Of a DNA stretch of 64,000 nt, positions 20,910 through 32,726 are shown piece after piece; positions within the stretch are counted from its first letter, which is position 1, and every line of letters starts with the position of its first letter. The DNA is from Glycine soja. Lineage: Eukaryota; Streptophyta; Magnoliopsida; Fabales; Fabaceae. The notes under the pieces are model-generated. The model was not told the origin of the DNA. It made no database searches and saw only the letters and a list, made by a program, of their open reading frames with translations. The DNA is taken from NCBI RefSeq assembly GCF_004193775.1, contig NC_041016.1:37852176-37916175 (forward strand), given 5' to 3'. Both the position numbers and the translations under genes were made by a program.

Positions 20910-22347
20910 TCAGGAGGTCTCCTCCACCACTACGTCGACTAAGCAGGGATTTGTGAGGAATGGTTTTAGCCAATGTCCATTGACCTTGAAGCTCTTATCT
21001 GTGGATTCACTTTTGATCTCAACTGTACCATAAGGAAAAACATTAGTGACCACAAAAGGACCAATCCACTTTGACCTCAACTTACCACTCATGAGTCCGA
21101 GCCTAGAGTTATACAATAAAACTTTCTGTCCAACCATGAAGTCCTTCTTAGCTATCAAACTATCATGGAACTTCTTGGTCTTCTCCTTGTAGAATTTGGA
21201 ATTCTCATAGGCTTCTAAACGAATCTCATCTAGCTCACTTAGTTGCAACTTGCTTTCCTCTCCAGCCTCATCCATAGAGAAGTTGCAGGTCTTTACAGCC
21301 CAATAGGCTTTGTGCTCTATCTCTACAGGAAGATGACATGCCTTGCCAAAGACAACCCGATAAAGAGACATTCCTATGGGTGCTTTGTAGGCAGTCCTAT
21401 GGGCCCAAAGAGCATCATCCAGCCTGGTGCTCCAATCTTTTATGTTCAGCTGCACAGTCTTCTCCAAGATCCTTTTTATCTCCCTGTTTGAAATCTCAGC
21501 CTGCCCATTAGTTTGGGGGTGGCAAGGTGTTGATATTTTATGCACGACCCCATACTTTTTGAGCAAGGCATACATGGATCGGTTACAAAAATGGGTGCCT
21601 TGATCACTAACGATGGCTCTAGGGACTCCAAACCTGCAAAACAGATTAGATCTAACAAAATCCACAACAACTTTAGCATCGTTTGTTCTGGTGGGTTTGG
21701 CTTCTACCCATTTTAAAACATAATCAACAGCAAGGAGAATATAAACAAAACCAAAAGAGACAGGGAAAGGCCCCATACAATCTATACCCGATACATCAAA
21801 TACCTCACAGAATAACATGGGTTGTTAAGGCATTTGTTGTCTCTATGAAGGAGAGACGCTTGCTCTTTGACAAGGCTCACAAGTGCTACAGATTCTCCAC
21901 GCATCCTTAAAGATGGTGGGCCAATAGAAACCGTAGTCAACCACCTTGTGAGCTGTCCTCTGTATGCCAAGATGGCCACTTGGTGTGGAAGAATGACAGA
22001 ATTGAAGGACCGAGTCAATCTCGTGGTCTGGAATGCATCTCCTAATAACATGGTCACTGCACAACTTCCACAAATAGGGATCATCCCAAATATCATGCTT
22101 AGTATCGCTCTTAATTTTATCATTTTGAGCTTTAGATGCTAAGGGAGGAAAAATAGAAGCAACCAAATAATTCACAATATTAGCAAACCAAGGAGTGGGG
22201 AAGGAATCAGAAATACTATACATAATGTACAAGTGGTCATCCAAAAAGTCATCCCAAATGGGTGAGTCCTCAGATGCACGCTCAATCCTACTCAGGTGGT
22301 CAGCCATGAGGTTCTGTGCACCACTCCGATCACGGATCTCCAAATCA
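20910..22347 (-). pseudogene. Athila integrase with RNase H tail (element B)
   Basis: The minus-strand frame runs from the last RNase H residues (LEIRDRSGAQNL) through the integrase zinc domain (CSTCEPC) to two in-frame stops at 21843-21845 and 21825-21827. From 21818 to 20910 a 302-codon frame holds the core with Asp (GID), Asp (VSDQGTHF) and Glu (NGQAE) and the C-terminal [12 protein letters not shown] segment. The core is undamaged but separated from the zinc domain by the stops. No reverse transcriptase remains in this copy. Confidence 0.88.
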
Positions 22348-24872
22348 AGGTAGGAGAAGAAAAAGGTTCCTCAGCCTGTACCTCATAAAGCAAGTCAGAA
22401 GTATATGTACTTCCTGCAACATGGTTAGTGCATTCTGACTCTAAAAAATCGACATCAAGAGGTACAACATCAAACTGAAATTCAAATTCACTCTCAGCAT
22501 AAAAGTCAGATGTGAGGTCAAATTCAAACTCAGATTCAGATTCAATGCATAAGGAGTGACAAGTATGTAAATCAGATAAAAATGGATATTTCCTATCATG
22601 AAGAACAAAATCAAAATCAAACATATAATCATCAACAATTTGATCAATTATCTCAGCACAAAAAATAGAATGATCCTCAGATGGATGTTTCATGGCATCA
22701 AGAATGTTAAAATGAACAACAATTTCACCAAATTCCATAGACAATGTGCCAGCATAAACATCTATCTTGGTTCGGGCTGTTTTCATAAATGGCCTGCCTA
22801 AAATAATTGGAACTGAACCATGGGGAAATCCCTCTTCCATATTAAGAACATAAAAATCAACAGGAAAAATAATTTCACCAACCCGAACTAGCACATCCTC
22901 TATGAAACCTGCGGGGTAAGCAACACTTCTATTTGCCAAATGAATCACCACATTTGTAGATTGCAAAGGTCCAAGAGATAAAGAATTAAAAATGGATAAA
23001 GGCATGACACTAACTGATGCTCCTAGATCTAGCATGGCATTCTCATATGTATTGTTCCCAATAATGCAAGGTATACAGAAAGTACCTGGGTCCTTACATT
23101 TCTCAGGAATGCGAGGAACAGATTTACCTATCAATGCTGACACATTTCTGCCCATGCTAATCCTTTCATTGCCTTTGAGCTTCCTTTTGTTGGTGCACAA
23201 CTCCTTTAGAAACTTGTCATATCTTAGAATCTGCTTGATGACATCTAGTAGAGGTATGTTAACCTCTACTTTTCTGAAGGTCTCCAAAATCTCCTTTTCT
23301 GCTTCTTCCATCTTTTGTTTGGAATTGCTCTAGGTGGGAATGAAAGAGGGATATAAGACTGCGGTAAGTCAGAATTACTAGAGGAAGGTCCACTTGCATG
23401 AAAATTTTTGTTAGGAATCTTTATCTTTTGTGCAATTATCTCATCCTCTTTTTCAGGTGTAGAATGAAGCTTGACAGGTTCAGGTGCAGGTGCTGCTACT
23501 GGTGGAGGCACTTGAATTTGGTTTCCAGACCTCAAGGTGATGGCACTCACATTTTTCGGATTCTGTACAATCTGTGAAGGCAATTTGTCAGAATTTTGGG
23601 ACTGAGCTTGCTTCAACTAAGTAGCCATCTGCCCCATCTGATTTGTCAGACTCTGAATAGAGGCTCTTGTCTCTTGCCAAAATTGCATATTCTGGATGGT
23701 CATTTCCCTCACTAAATCTTCTAAGGAAGGTTGAGGAGGAGCCTTAGTTGCTTGTCATCTTTGTTGTGACTATTGTTGTTGCTACTGCTATATTGGAGGA
23801 GGAACATATGGCTTGCTTGGACCAGCAACATTCTGGAAAGGAGGGACAGGCTGTTGTTGTTGTTGAGGACTTGTCCATTTCAGATTTGGATGATTCCTCC
23901 AACCTGGATTGTATCTATTGCTTGAAAGGTCATAATTACTCTGTTGTTGTTGGTTTTGCTGCTTAGGAGGTCTATTATAAATGTTTGCAGCATAAGCTTC
24001 AGGTTGCTCACTGACTCCAGATTGCTGCAAAGAAGGACAGAGATCTGTATGGTGATCTACAGAAGAACATAGACCACAGACTCTTGCAACAGGTGTAGAT
24101 TTCTGATTCATGGCAAGCTGAGTTACTAGGTTGACCAAGGCATCAAGTTTTCCTTCAAGATTTTTATTTTCAGTAGATGAAGATGAATCCGTGGTCACCT
24201 TATGGACTCCTCTAAGAACAATAGCATCATTTCTCGCACTGAATTGTTAGGAGTTGGAAGCCATCTTCTCAATCAAATTCCTACCCTCAGTAGGGGTCAT
24301 ATCACCATGAGCTCCACCACTGGAAGCATCCATCATACTCCTCTCCATGTTGCTAAGTCCCTCATAGAAATATTGAAGAAGGAGTTGCTCAGAAATATGG
24401 TGGTGAGGTCAGCTTGCACATAATTTCTTGAATCTTTCCCATTACTCATACAAGCTTTCTCCACTAAGTTGCATGATGCCTGAAATGTCTTTTCTGATGG
24501 CAGTGGTTCTAGATGCACGGAAGAATTTCTCCAAGAACACCCTCTTAAGGTCATCCCAGCTGAAAATGGACCTGGGAGCAAGGTAGTAGAGCCAATCTTT
24601 GGCCACTCCCTCTAGAGAATGAGGAAAAGCCTTTAGAAAGATATGATCTTCTTGGACATCAGGGGGCTTCATGGTGGAACAAACAATATGGAACTCCTTA
24701 AGATGCTTATTAGGATCTTCACAAGACCATGAAACTTGGGCAGCAAATGTATTAGTCCAGTCTTGAGAACATATGGAACACCCTCATCAGGATATTGAAT
24801 GCACAAGCTTTCATAAGCGAAATCAGGTGCTGCCATCTCCCTAAGAGTCCTCTCACGAGGTGGAAGTTAAGC
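22348..24872 (-). pseudogene. Athila gag and protease (element B)
   Basis: From 24872 downwards the minus strand encodes a Gag start of the PPRERTLREM type, the core (HSLEGVAKDWLYYL motif, 24672-24442), a zinc-knuckle-like CGLCxxxxHxxxxC, a Gln/Pro-rich linker (24198-23788), a second linker (23616-23266) and an aspartic protease region (23311-22348) with ALIGKSVP and MLDLGASVSVMP. The protease has DLG rather than DSG/DTG, as is usual in this lineage. Stops at about 24440, 24200 and 23617 and a frame change near 23290 break it. It ends at the deletion junction before RNase H. Confidence 0.88.
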
Positions 24873-24883
24873 CATACAGTAGG
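24873..24883. repeat. Copied host flank CATACAGTAGG between LTR and gag of element B
   Basis: CATACAGTAGG is identical to 18264-18274, the host DNA and target duplication outside the other LTR. Here it lies inside the element, where the primer-binding site should be. Confidence 0.85.
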
Positions 24884-26014
24884 TGATCGATGCCGTACCC
24901 GAATCAAATAAACATTAAAAATGCAGTATCTAGGAAGTGATCCTAGGATGTCTCCCAACGAGCAATGGTCAACCAACATTCATAATAGATAATGATAAAA
25001 TAGTAACGAATTGGGGGGGGGGGGAGGGGTTGTTTGTTTATGTAAATTAAACAACAAGAAAATTTAATTAGGAAATATCAGAATTAAAACAAGTTGTTTC
25101 CCCTTGATTCACAAGCAAGTCTCTTATCCTAGGTTTCGAGAATTTATCCTTTATCAGTTTAACCACTTAATCCAACCCTAAATTAAATTACTAAGCGAAA
25201 TTTAACATAAGGATGTCATTATGTGATTAAGCAACACATACACCAATTAATCATGAACAAAACTGATCATTAAGCATGAACGTAAATTAAGCGCGGAGAC
25301 AATTAATCAAGCACTAAGCATGCATGGACTAATAGCAAAAAATATAGAGTAATTGGTGAAGAGGAAAAATTGATCAGAATTCAATAGTAATAATAAAACC
25401 TCAAAGAGAGCTGTGCTTGATCCTCAAGAGAAAACAACGCTGGAGACTTAGCCTTCCATTAATCAGTTGAAAACGAAATTGCAGATTGAAGCAGAAAATG
25501 AAATTTTATTGCTACATGAATAGTAAAAACTGGAATTGCAAAACCTAAAATTATTCTTTCTCCCTAAATTGAAAAGAACTTCTAAACTAAAACCTTGGTG
25601 CTGTTATATAGGTTCTCATCCCCCAAAGCTTACAAATCTGTTTTAAGTCCAAGCCCATTAATAAAATAAAATCTGGACAAGATAAGATAAGATTTGATAA
25701 AATAAAATCTAGATGAAATAAAATCTAGATAAGATAAGATAAGATAAAATATAGATGAAATAATATCTAGATGAGATAAAATTTGGATAAGATAAGATTT
25801 GGTAGAATAAAATTGTCTGCTCGTTTCAAGTCCAAGCCCAATTCCGGATTCAAGCCCAATTGCTTATAATTCTCCTGAAATTAAATTAAAAACAAAAATT
25901 AGTCCAATAGGCCCAAATGATAAAACTGCATAATTAATTTGACAATTAAGGCTAATCAGTAATTAAAATGGTGATAAAAAAGGTTAAGAAATAGGAGAAA
26001 ATGATGACACATCA
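24884..26014 (-). repeat. 5' LTR of element B
   Basis: 1131 bp, with the same termini as 18275-19386 and scattered differences, including the length of the G run near 25013 and of the TCTAGAT repeats. B is therefore clearly older than the young element and F. Confidence 0.92.
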
Positions 26015-26019
26015 GTAGG
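26015..26019. repeat. Target site duplication GTAGG (right of B)
   Basis: Repeat of 18270-18274; the sequence continues into the pol of element C. Confidence 0.92.
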
Positions 26020-27024
26020 CAGGGCTGATTCCTTTGAGGTCTGATATGTGCCACCCAATTGCTGCTCTGTATTTTTTTAAGATTTCTACCAACCTATTTT
26101 CTTCTTCGGATGTGAGCTCATTACTGATCACCACAGGCTTGGTCTCATTCTCATCCAAGAACACGTACTTCAGATGGTTGGGCAATGTCTTCAACTCTAC
26201 CTTGGTTTTCTCAAATGGAATCTCGCTTTTTAGTTCTTCGAAACTAGTCCCCCTCACATAAATGTTGTCCTCACGATCCAAGTCTTCCAAGCAACCCCTT
26301 AGATCTTCTTCTTCTTCACTAGTTAGGCAATCAACAACATTTATTAAGGCTTTCTCCAGTGAAGTTTGTGTAGTTGCAAGAGTGCTAATGTCTTCTTTAT
26401 CGACCTCCTCCACCTTGAAGCACTTCTTGTCCTCCTTTGGGTATTTTATTGCCTCAAAAAGGTTGAAGGTTACCTTTTGGTTGTCAACACTCATTTCTAG
26501 ATTCCCATTCCCCATATCTACCACACAGTTGGCAATTAGCATGAAGGGTCTGCCTAGCATAAGAGGAATCTCTTTGTCTTCTTCTATATCCATGATAGCA
26601 AAATCCACCAGAAAAGTGAAGTGGTGGACTTTGACGAGGACATCTTCTACCACCCCGTATGGTCTATGATTGATCGGTCTGCTAGCTGAAGCGTCATCCT
26701 GGTAGGGTCTATCTTCAGATTACCAATTCTTCTACACATTGATAGGGGCATCAAGTTGATGCTTGCCCCTAAGTCGATGAGGGCCTTTTCTACCGACTCA
26801 TTCCTTATAGTCCAAGGGATAGTCACGCTCCCGAGGTCTTTGAATTTCTTTGGCAGCTTCCTTTGTATCACCGCACTGTAGTTGCCTTCTACCACAATGC
26901 TCTCATTATTGATGTACTTCCCCTTCTTGCTGAGGATGTCTTTCATGAATTTTGGGTAGAGTGGCATCTGCTGTAAGGCTTCTCCAAATGGCATTATTAT
27001 TTCCAGCCCCTTGAATATCTCCAT
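26015..27024 (-). pseudogene. Athila protease and reverse transcriptase start (element C)
   Basis: Two minus-strand frames join: 27024-26647 with the protease region (KALIDLGASINLMPLS, again DLG) and 26653-26015 with LMLGRPFM, a linker rich in Glu/Asp, and the start of RT (KYRAAIGWHISDLKGISPAY). A frame change sits at about 26650. The coding sequence is cut at 26015 by element B and resumes at 18274. Confidence 0.88.
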
Positions 27025-28760
27025 GAAACGCTTGAATTAGCGCTCCTTATTCTTCTTTGAGGGCACTAAAGGATATGGGGGCTCCTTTAGAGGGGCTGGT
27101 GGCTCTTCTCTCTAAGCCTATCGGGCTAGCTAGCTTTTTGGTCTTAGAGATTAAGACCTTCTTTTCTCCTTCTTCTTCTTCCTTCTTCTCTTCTTCTTTC
27201 TCTTATTCTCTGTCTGTCCTTCCTTCCTCAGACTGGTCTCTTTCAGCTCCTTCTTCTCTTTGTGCTCTTCCTTGGCTCTTGTCAGCACTTCCTTGCATTC
27301 CTCCTTTGGGTTTTTCTCTGTATTGGCTCCAAAGCTACTAGTGGGTCTTTCAGCCATTTGTTTGGCTAATTGTCCCACTTGAATTTCCAGGTTCTTGATA
27401 GAGGCTTCTGTGCTCCGGTAATTAGACATGGATATCTGCATGAACTAGTTCAGTGTCTCCTCAAGCTCTTTGGTTTTCTCATGAAGATCTACCCCTTGGT
27501 TGAGATTCTGGGCTGGCTGAATTCTTTGCTCCTTGTTGAATTGATTTCCCAGATGGTTCCTCCAACTTGAGCCTTGTGTGAAGTTCCTCCCTTGATTGAA
27601 TCTCGGCGGTCCTCCTTGGTTGTAGCCTTGGAATCCGTGGCGATTCTGTATTCCCATGTAATTCACGTCCCTGGAAGGATCTTCTTGGACTATATACATT
27701 ATCCTGGCTCGTGTGCTCCTCCACATATGTGGCATCCCCCTATCTGCATAACTGAAGAGTGAAAAGGACTTACCGCTTGTAGTTGTTGTGGAAGCTTGCT
27801 GAGGGTTTCCGTTAGGGCCTCTATCTATTGGGATCACAGCTTGTTTTAAGCCAAAGTTGCATCTTGGGTTATGAGTTCCAGAAGGCTTCTTTTTGTTGGT
27901 GTGTATGCTCGATCATGAAGGATGGCGTGATCATTGGCCGCCATGTTTTCTATCAGCTCCAATGCCTCCTCCGGTGTCTTTAGCTTGATTTTCCCCCCGC
28001 GGATGCATCAAGGAGTTGCTTTGATTGTGGTCACGGGCCATCTATAAAGATGTTTGGCTGCACCAGCTCACTATACCCATGTGTAGGCGTCTTTCTGAGT
28101 AGTCCATGGAAACGGTCAAGCGCCTCGTTGAGGGATTCATCAGGAAATTGATGGAGGGCCAAGTCCTTTTAGCAGTCTTTGGCTCTGGAAAGTATTTCTT
28201 TAGGAACTTTTCTACGACATCTTCCCAAGTCCACAAGCTATTAACCTTAAAGGAGTGTAGCCACCTTTTTGCTTCCCCTGCTAAAGAAAAAGAAAAGAGA
28301 TTAAGGTGTATAGCAATTTCAGGGACACCGACTATTTTTACCGTGTTACAAATTTCTATGTAGGTGGCTAGGTGAGCATAAGGATCCTTATTTGGTTGAC
28401 CATGGAAGAGGTTTCCTTGTATTAGTTGTATGAGAGAATTAGGATACGAAATGTTAGCCGCTTGAACCTACGACCTTGCAATGCTTGTGAAGAATTGCGG
28501 AGTAGCTGTACTAGAGTGTCCTCTAGTGTAACTCATCATGCACGTTCCTCCTCCATTTGAATGTAGATTTGTGGAGAAGGAGGAGATGAGGTCTGACTAC
28601 TTCCTTGTGCTTCTTGCTCCCTTCTTTTTCTTGCAGCATTGTTACGCCTGCAAGTGGCTTCAATTTCCAAGTTGATAAGGGCTAAATCTCCAACTGCAGT
28701 TCTACCTTGCATACACAAATACAAGCACTTCCATGAAAATTATGGAAGAAAAGAATGGAA
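27025..28760 (-). pseudogene. Athila gag remnant (element C)
   Basis: Gag pieces on the minus strand: a start region with a charged RRNNAARKRREQE segment (28724-28536), a core piece TWEDVVEKFLKKYFPE (28236-28042), an Arg/Gln/Asn-rich segment with FQGYNQGGPPRFNQG (27837-27445), and a Lys/Glu-rich tail (27441-27151). Frameshifts and stops lie between the pieces, and I see no intact zinc knuckle. Not functional. Confidence 0.78.
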
Positions 28761-28840
28761 AATAAAAATTATGAAATAAAGAATAAAAGAATTATTATAT
28801 ACAAATTGAAAATGTATGGCAACCAAGTACGAAGACAAAA

Positions 28841-28858
28841 TCCCTGGCAGTGGCGCCA
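28841..28858 (-). promoter_or_regulatory. Primer-binding site of element C (tRNA-Asp type)
   Basis: On the minus strand TGGCGCCACTGCCAGGGA lies six bases from the LTR. It matches the Athila tRNA-Asp site, as in element F at 46280, at 15 of 18 positions. Confidence 0.8.
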
Positions 28859-28864
28859 AGAACT

Positions 28865-30151
28865 TGTTAACGGTTTGGCAAGTGCACCAAATGTCCAAGT
28901 AGTAAAACTCGGAAGTCCGAGTGTCAAATTCCGCAGGGATTTTGTTTTGTACTTTTATTGTATAATTTTCAATTTGTAAGGGAAGAAATAAAGAGTGGTG
29001 TAAAAGAAGTAAAAAAACCGTAAACAATAACAGATAATTATAAATAATAGAGAGCAAAAGAATTAATTAGAGAATTCGATGGAATGCGAATGTTAGGACC
29101 TAACATGCCTTGTTTGCTTAGGATGTATGATTTTTGGATTTTTCTTTATCAATTAGGTGAATTTATCCTCCCCACATCTATTCAATTACTTGTCCCTGAT
29201 GCCTCACGATGACAAGCCTATTTTACCTGCATATCTCCCAAATGCCTTTGCAAAGATTCAATAGATAAAACGCATGAAGCCTTGATTCTAGATGTGTGCT
29301 TGAATGCATGGGCATAAAGTTATCATCCTATGTCTAGCAATGATTTCATTATGATATCTTTTATTTTTTTGTTCAATTAGAAGTTATCCTCTGTCGAGCG
29401 CCTAACCCCTAAAACTGATGCATGCATATCTTCTTTATATTTTTATTAAGAGTTACCCTCTATCGAGCACCTAACCTGTAACATAATGTAAAGATGAATA
29501 ATTAATGAAATATAAATAGCCAAGACAATAGGATAGAAAACACATATTACATTGATAAATATGGAGTACATCATACATCTCTTTGGCTTTTTAGGCCTGC
29601 CAGGCCCTAACTAGGGGTTTAGCCTCTCATGGCCATTGAGGGCCTTACACTGAAATGGGGGTATAAGAATTGGTGGAGAAGGGATGGAAGAAGGGAATAG
29701 AAAAAATGATGAGAGAGAGAAGAGAATTCCCTAAGGAAGAGTTCTCAAACTTTAGGTAGGTATGAGAGTGCTCTGAGACTCGGTGTGTCCTTTCTCCTTG
29801 GCTTGACTCTCATTTTATAGTTTCTGAAGTGAACTTGGGCTTTCGTGCTTGCGCTTAGCGCGCTCTGCTTGCTCAGCGCAGATGCACGTTTTCGCGTTTA
29901 GCGCGTGCTGCGCGGTTAGCACTAGTGCTTGTTTGTGCGCTTAGTGCGGCGCCTTTGGACTGGGCCTGATGTTAAATCCTCAATTTTTCTTTGTAATTCC
30001 TATATCTTTTTGCTTTTTTATATATGCAGCCAAAATTTGGAAAAACATCAATTCTTAACAATTGGGCACAAATAACTGCTAAATAATTATTTTTAAAGAC
30101 AATTTCGCTTTATTTTTCATTATCAACAACACATTTATTTAGCAGTTATCA
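28865..30151 (-). repeat. 5' LTR of element C
   Basis: 1287 bp; on the minus strand it starts TGATAACTGC and ends CCGTTAACA. It contains a GC-rich block of GCGCTTAGCGCG-type palindromes at 29851-29955. Only one copy is in the window. Confidence 0.85.
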
Positions 30152-30650
30152 CTTTACATGCCTCATGAAACCTAAACACACTTAGTGGAGAATCTTGGAC
30201 ATGATCTTGGATTAGTGGGCTGAACCATAGCTAAAATTCACTAATCATAATTAGTGATATTTTGGCTCCACAAATTCAGGTGAAATTTGAATAAAAATTC
30301 AAATTTTCCTCCAATTGTGTGTGACACTTAGGCTATAAATAGAGGTCTTTTGTGTGCATTTTTTCAACTTCGATCATTTGAGAAATTAGACTTCAAAGTT
30401 CAGACCTCATTAGAGGCATAAAATTTCATGCTCCCTCTCTCCTTCTCCCTCCATTCATCTTCTCCTACCTTCAAGCTCTTATCCATTGCTTCCTATGGTG
30501 GTGAGCTTGTTCTTGACTCATCTCCTTGAAGTGGCATCTCCAATCATCTTTCTTCCTTCTCCATTCAACTGACATTGATCTTTAAGAAGCAAAGGACTCC
30601 CTTGATGAAAAAGATTCAAGGCCTACAAGCTCCACATGGAGCTACATCAA
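30152..30650 (+). repeat. Partial LTR of a gypsy element related to the young element
   Basis: It has a TATA box (TATAAATAG at 30335-30343), then a leader that resembles the R-U5 part of the LTR at 8974-9872: ACTTCAAAGTT, a CTCCCTCTCTCC-rich stretch, a TGGTGGTGAGCT phrase, and an end of CTCCACATGGAGCTACATCA. Its 5' part is cut off by element C. Confidence 0.6.
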
Positions 30651-31016
30651 TTTCTTTCTTTGAACCCTTAGTTTTTTTGTTTATGACAAAAGGGGGAGAA
30701 GGTTAAAAGAATTTTTGATCTTGTAAGGCGCATCTCTTAATTAATGCAAGTGGTTTATGGAACAATCTAGCTGCTTATTTTTGTTGTTGCTACACACACA
30801 CATACATATATGCTTGCATGATCATTGTTCATACTTATCTCTTTATCATGCATTAAAGCTATTGAACTGAGGGGGAGTTTGTACATTTTTTACATATATA
30901 TCTGCTTTATTTTACATAACTCATAATCATGCCTTATCATCTCTATCTTATCATGATTATGCTTTATCTCAATCAAAATTTATATTGTTTGTCATCATCA
31001 AAAAGGGGGGTAGATT
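30651..31016 (+). other. 3' untranslated end of a Sirevirus, plus strand
   Basis: Three purine tracts of the type AAAAGGGGGAG lie at about 30690, 30870 and 31002, the last directly before an LTR start. No coding sequence remains. Confidence 0.7.
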
Positions 31017-32265
31017 GTTAGGTTTGGACAGTTCACTGACCACTAGAAGACCTATCATATCTTAGATTTTGATGATTACGTGAGTATAAATTATTGATGG
31101 AGTAATGAGTTATTGTTAAGTGAATAGGACCTACTGTGTAAAAGAGATCACTTATTATTATCACCTTCTACAACTCTAGTAAGTATGCATCAACTCACAA
31201 GTGAAAAATGGTTTTGTTAAGATATATTCAACGTCCAACATGCTCTTAAATTAATCGTGACCACTTTTTGTGAAAACCTGAGTTGTTTTTATATGCTTAC
31301 TCTAGATTTAAATCACGTATGCACTTATCTTATATCCTCATAAGTGATGTCCAACAAGGCACTAAAGGAAAATGTTAGCTACAAAGGAAAGTGCATGTTG
31401 TCACTTTTCAAATTCTATATTTGCCTCTCTTTATTTGAAATTGGTGACATTTGAATTTAAGGAAATGACATAATAGAAAGGAATAGAAGGAGTTTACAGA
31501 ATATTCTTCAAGGATCGCTTTCATTGAGGAAGAAAAGCACATGTAGTTGTTTGTACTATTATTCCTATCCTTTCTATTTATATCACACCATGTGGTTTCA
31601 CCTCCAGCTATGAGACAACGGTCATATCAATGCTCAGCACTGATCCTATAATGGATTCTTCACTGAAGTCTATAAAAGGTGCCACTTGCTCAAGAAATCA
31701 ATAAAGAATATACATTAAGTGAAAAGTGATCACAAGTTATCTAAAGCGAAACTCTGCTAAATTAGTGGACGACACACTCAACACTTAAATTTTTCATCCT
31801 TTGCTAAAGTTTATTTGTATTTGAGCTAACTATATATCCACTCTGAGTGTTATTGAATCTTTATAGTCATTCAAACTTTTGTTTGTGAAAGCCAGGAATG
31901 GCTTAGTGTTAAACAATACTCGAGTATTCTTATATTCAAAGAGAGTATAAGGGTGTGTTAGGACTGGCACAGAGAATAGTCATACGGCCAGGAGTGGCAA
32001 GATAAAATATTTGTTTGTAATCAAAGTTCTAATTAGTAGAACTCTTTACAGTTGTGTAAAGGAGGATTGGACATAGCTTTGTTTGAGTGAACCAATATAA
32101 ACCAAGTGTTTCTACTTCTCTCTGAATCTATTTGTTTAAGTATTCTTTTAAGCTCATCTTGATATGCTTGCTCACCAAGTGTTTATTTTAAAAATCTTTG
32201 TGAAAATAGTGTTTACTTGTTACTAGATGGCAACACTTTATTTTCATCAAAACTTGTTTTTCAAC
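31017..32265 (+). repeat. Sirevirus-type 3' LTR, right end uncertain
   Basis: It starts TGTTAGGTTTGG after a polypurine tract and has a TATA box (TATAAAAGG near 31673) about 655 bp in. No second copy is present, so the end is a guess between 32230 and 32265. Confidence 0.55.
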
Positions 32266-32726
32266 ACAATGGATGACATTGTTTGTATCTACCTTTCTTA
32301 TCTTTGTGACAAAATGCTTTTATTTGTTTTGATTAACACACTAGTCAACCCCACTTCTAGTGTGACTATAGATATTTCAAAGTTTGTTGTTCCTCTCAAC
32401 TTAAATTGTAAGACCCTTCTTTATATAAAGGATTTTTCTGATCATGTTCAAAATTTGTGGAGTAATTTAAACTTGTATTTAAAAATCCTTCAAGTACATA
32501 GAAATATGTTTCCCTATTTGAAACTCGTATATCAATTGTCTCGCATGAAATTTTTGAAAGGAAGATTATCCTCATTAGCTCGTGATACATGAAATTAAAT
32601 GCCCATCAAGGAAAAATTGTTCTCCAAGAAACATCTTCATTTTATCAAATGCTCAATTTCTTTTAAGCAAGTAAATTATAATAGATTTCAATTAAACAAC
32701 CTCAAATTCATCATTAAACAACTTTA
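32266..32726. other. Unassigned AT-rich sequence between two elements
   Basis: No motif or family is recognised. An open frame from 32227 to 32592 has no recognisable domain. The last five bases, CTTTA, are the target duplication of element E. Confidence 0.5.

Larger units (their letters stand above)
18275..26014 (-). mobile_element. Athila-lineage element B, minus strand, internally deleted
   Basis: Two LTRs (18275-19386 and 24884-26014) flank gag, protease and integrase on the minus strand, bounded by GTAGG. Reverse transcriptase and nearly all of RNase H are missing (junction about 22348). The primer-binding site and leader between the 5' LTR and gag are also missing (junction 24873-24883). 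B belongs to the same family as D and F. It is inserted in the pol of element C. Confidence 0.92.
26015..30151 (-). mobile_element. Athila-lineage (Calypso-like) element C, minus strand, 5' part
   Basis: 5' LTR, primer-binding site, gag, protease and the start of reverse transcriptase are here; the next 204 bp of pol lie at 18071-18274 beyond insertion B. The protein sequence differs clearly from B, D and F, so this is another family of the same lineage. The 3' end is missing because of the fusion with D. The outer flank at 30152-30156 is CTTTA. Confidence 0.88.

Noticed and set aside
30152..30156. CTTTA beside element C LTR, the same five bases as the target duplication of element E
   Set aside because: The two insertions are 2.5 kb apart and unrelated; a five-base match by chance is not unusual and no shared mechanism is needed.
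32227..32592. 121-codon open frame after the Sirevirus-type LTR
   Set aside because: AT-rich, no recognisable domain, starts inside the LTR end; likely chance.
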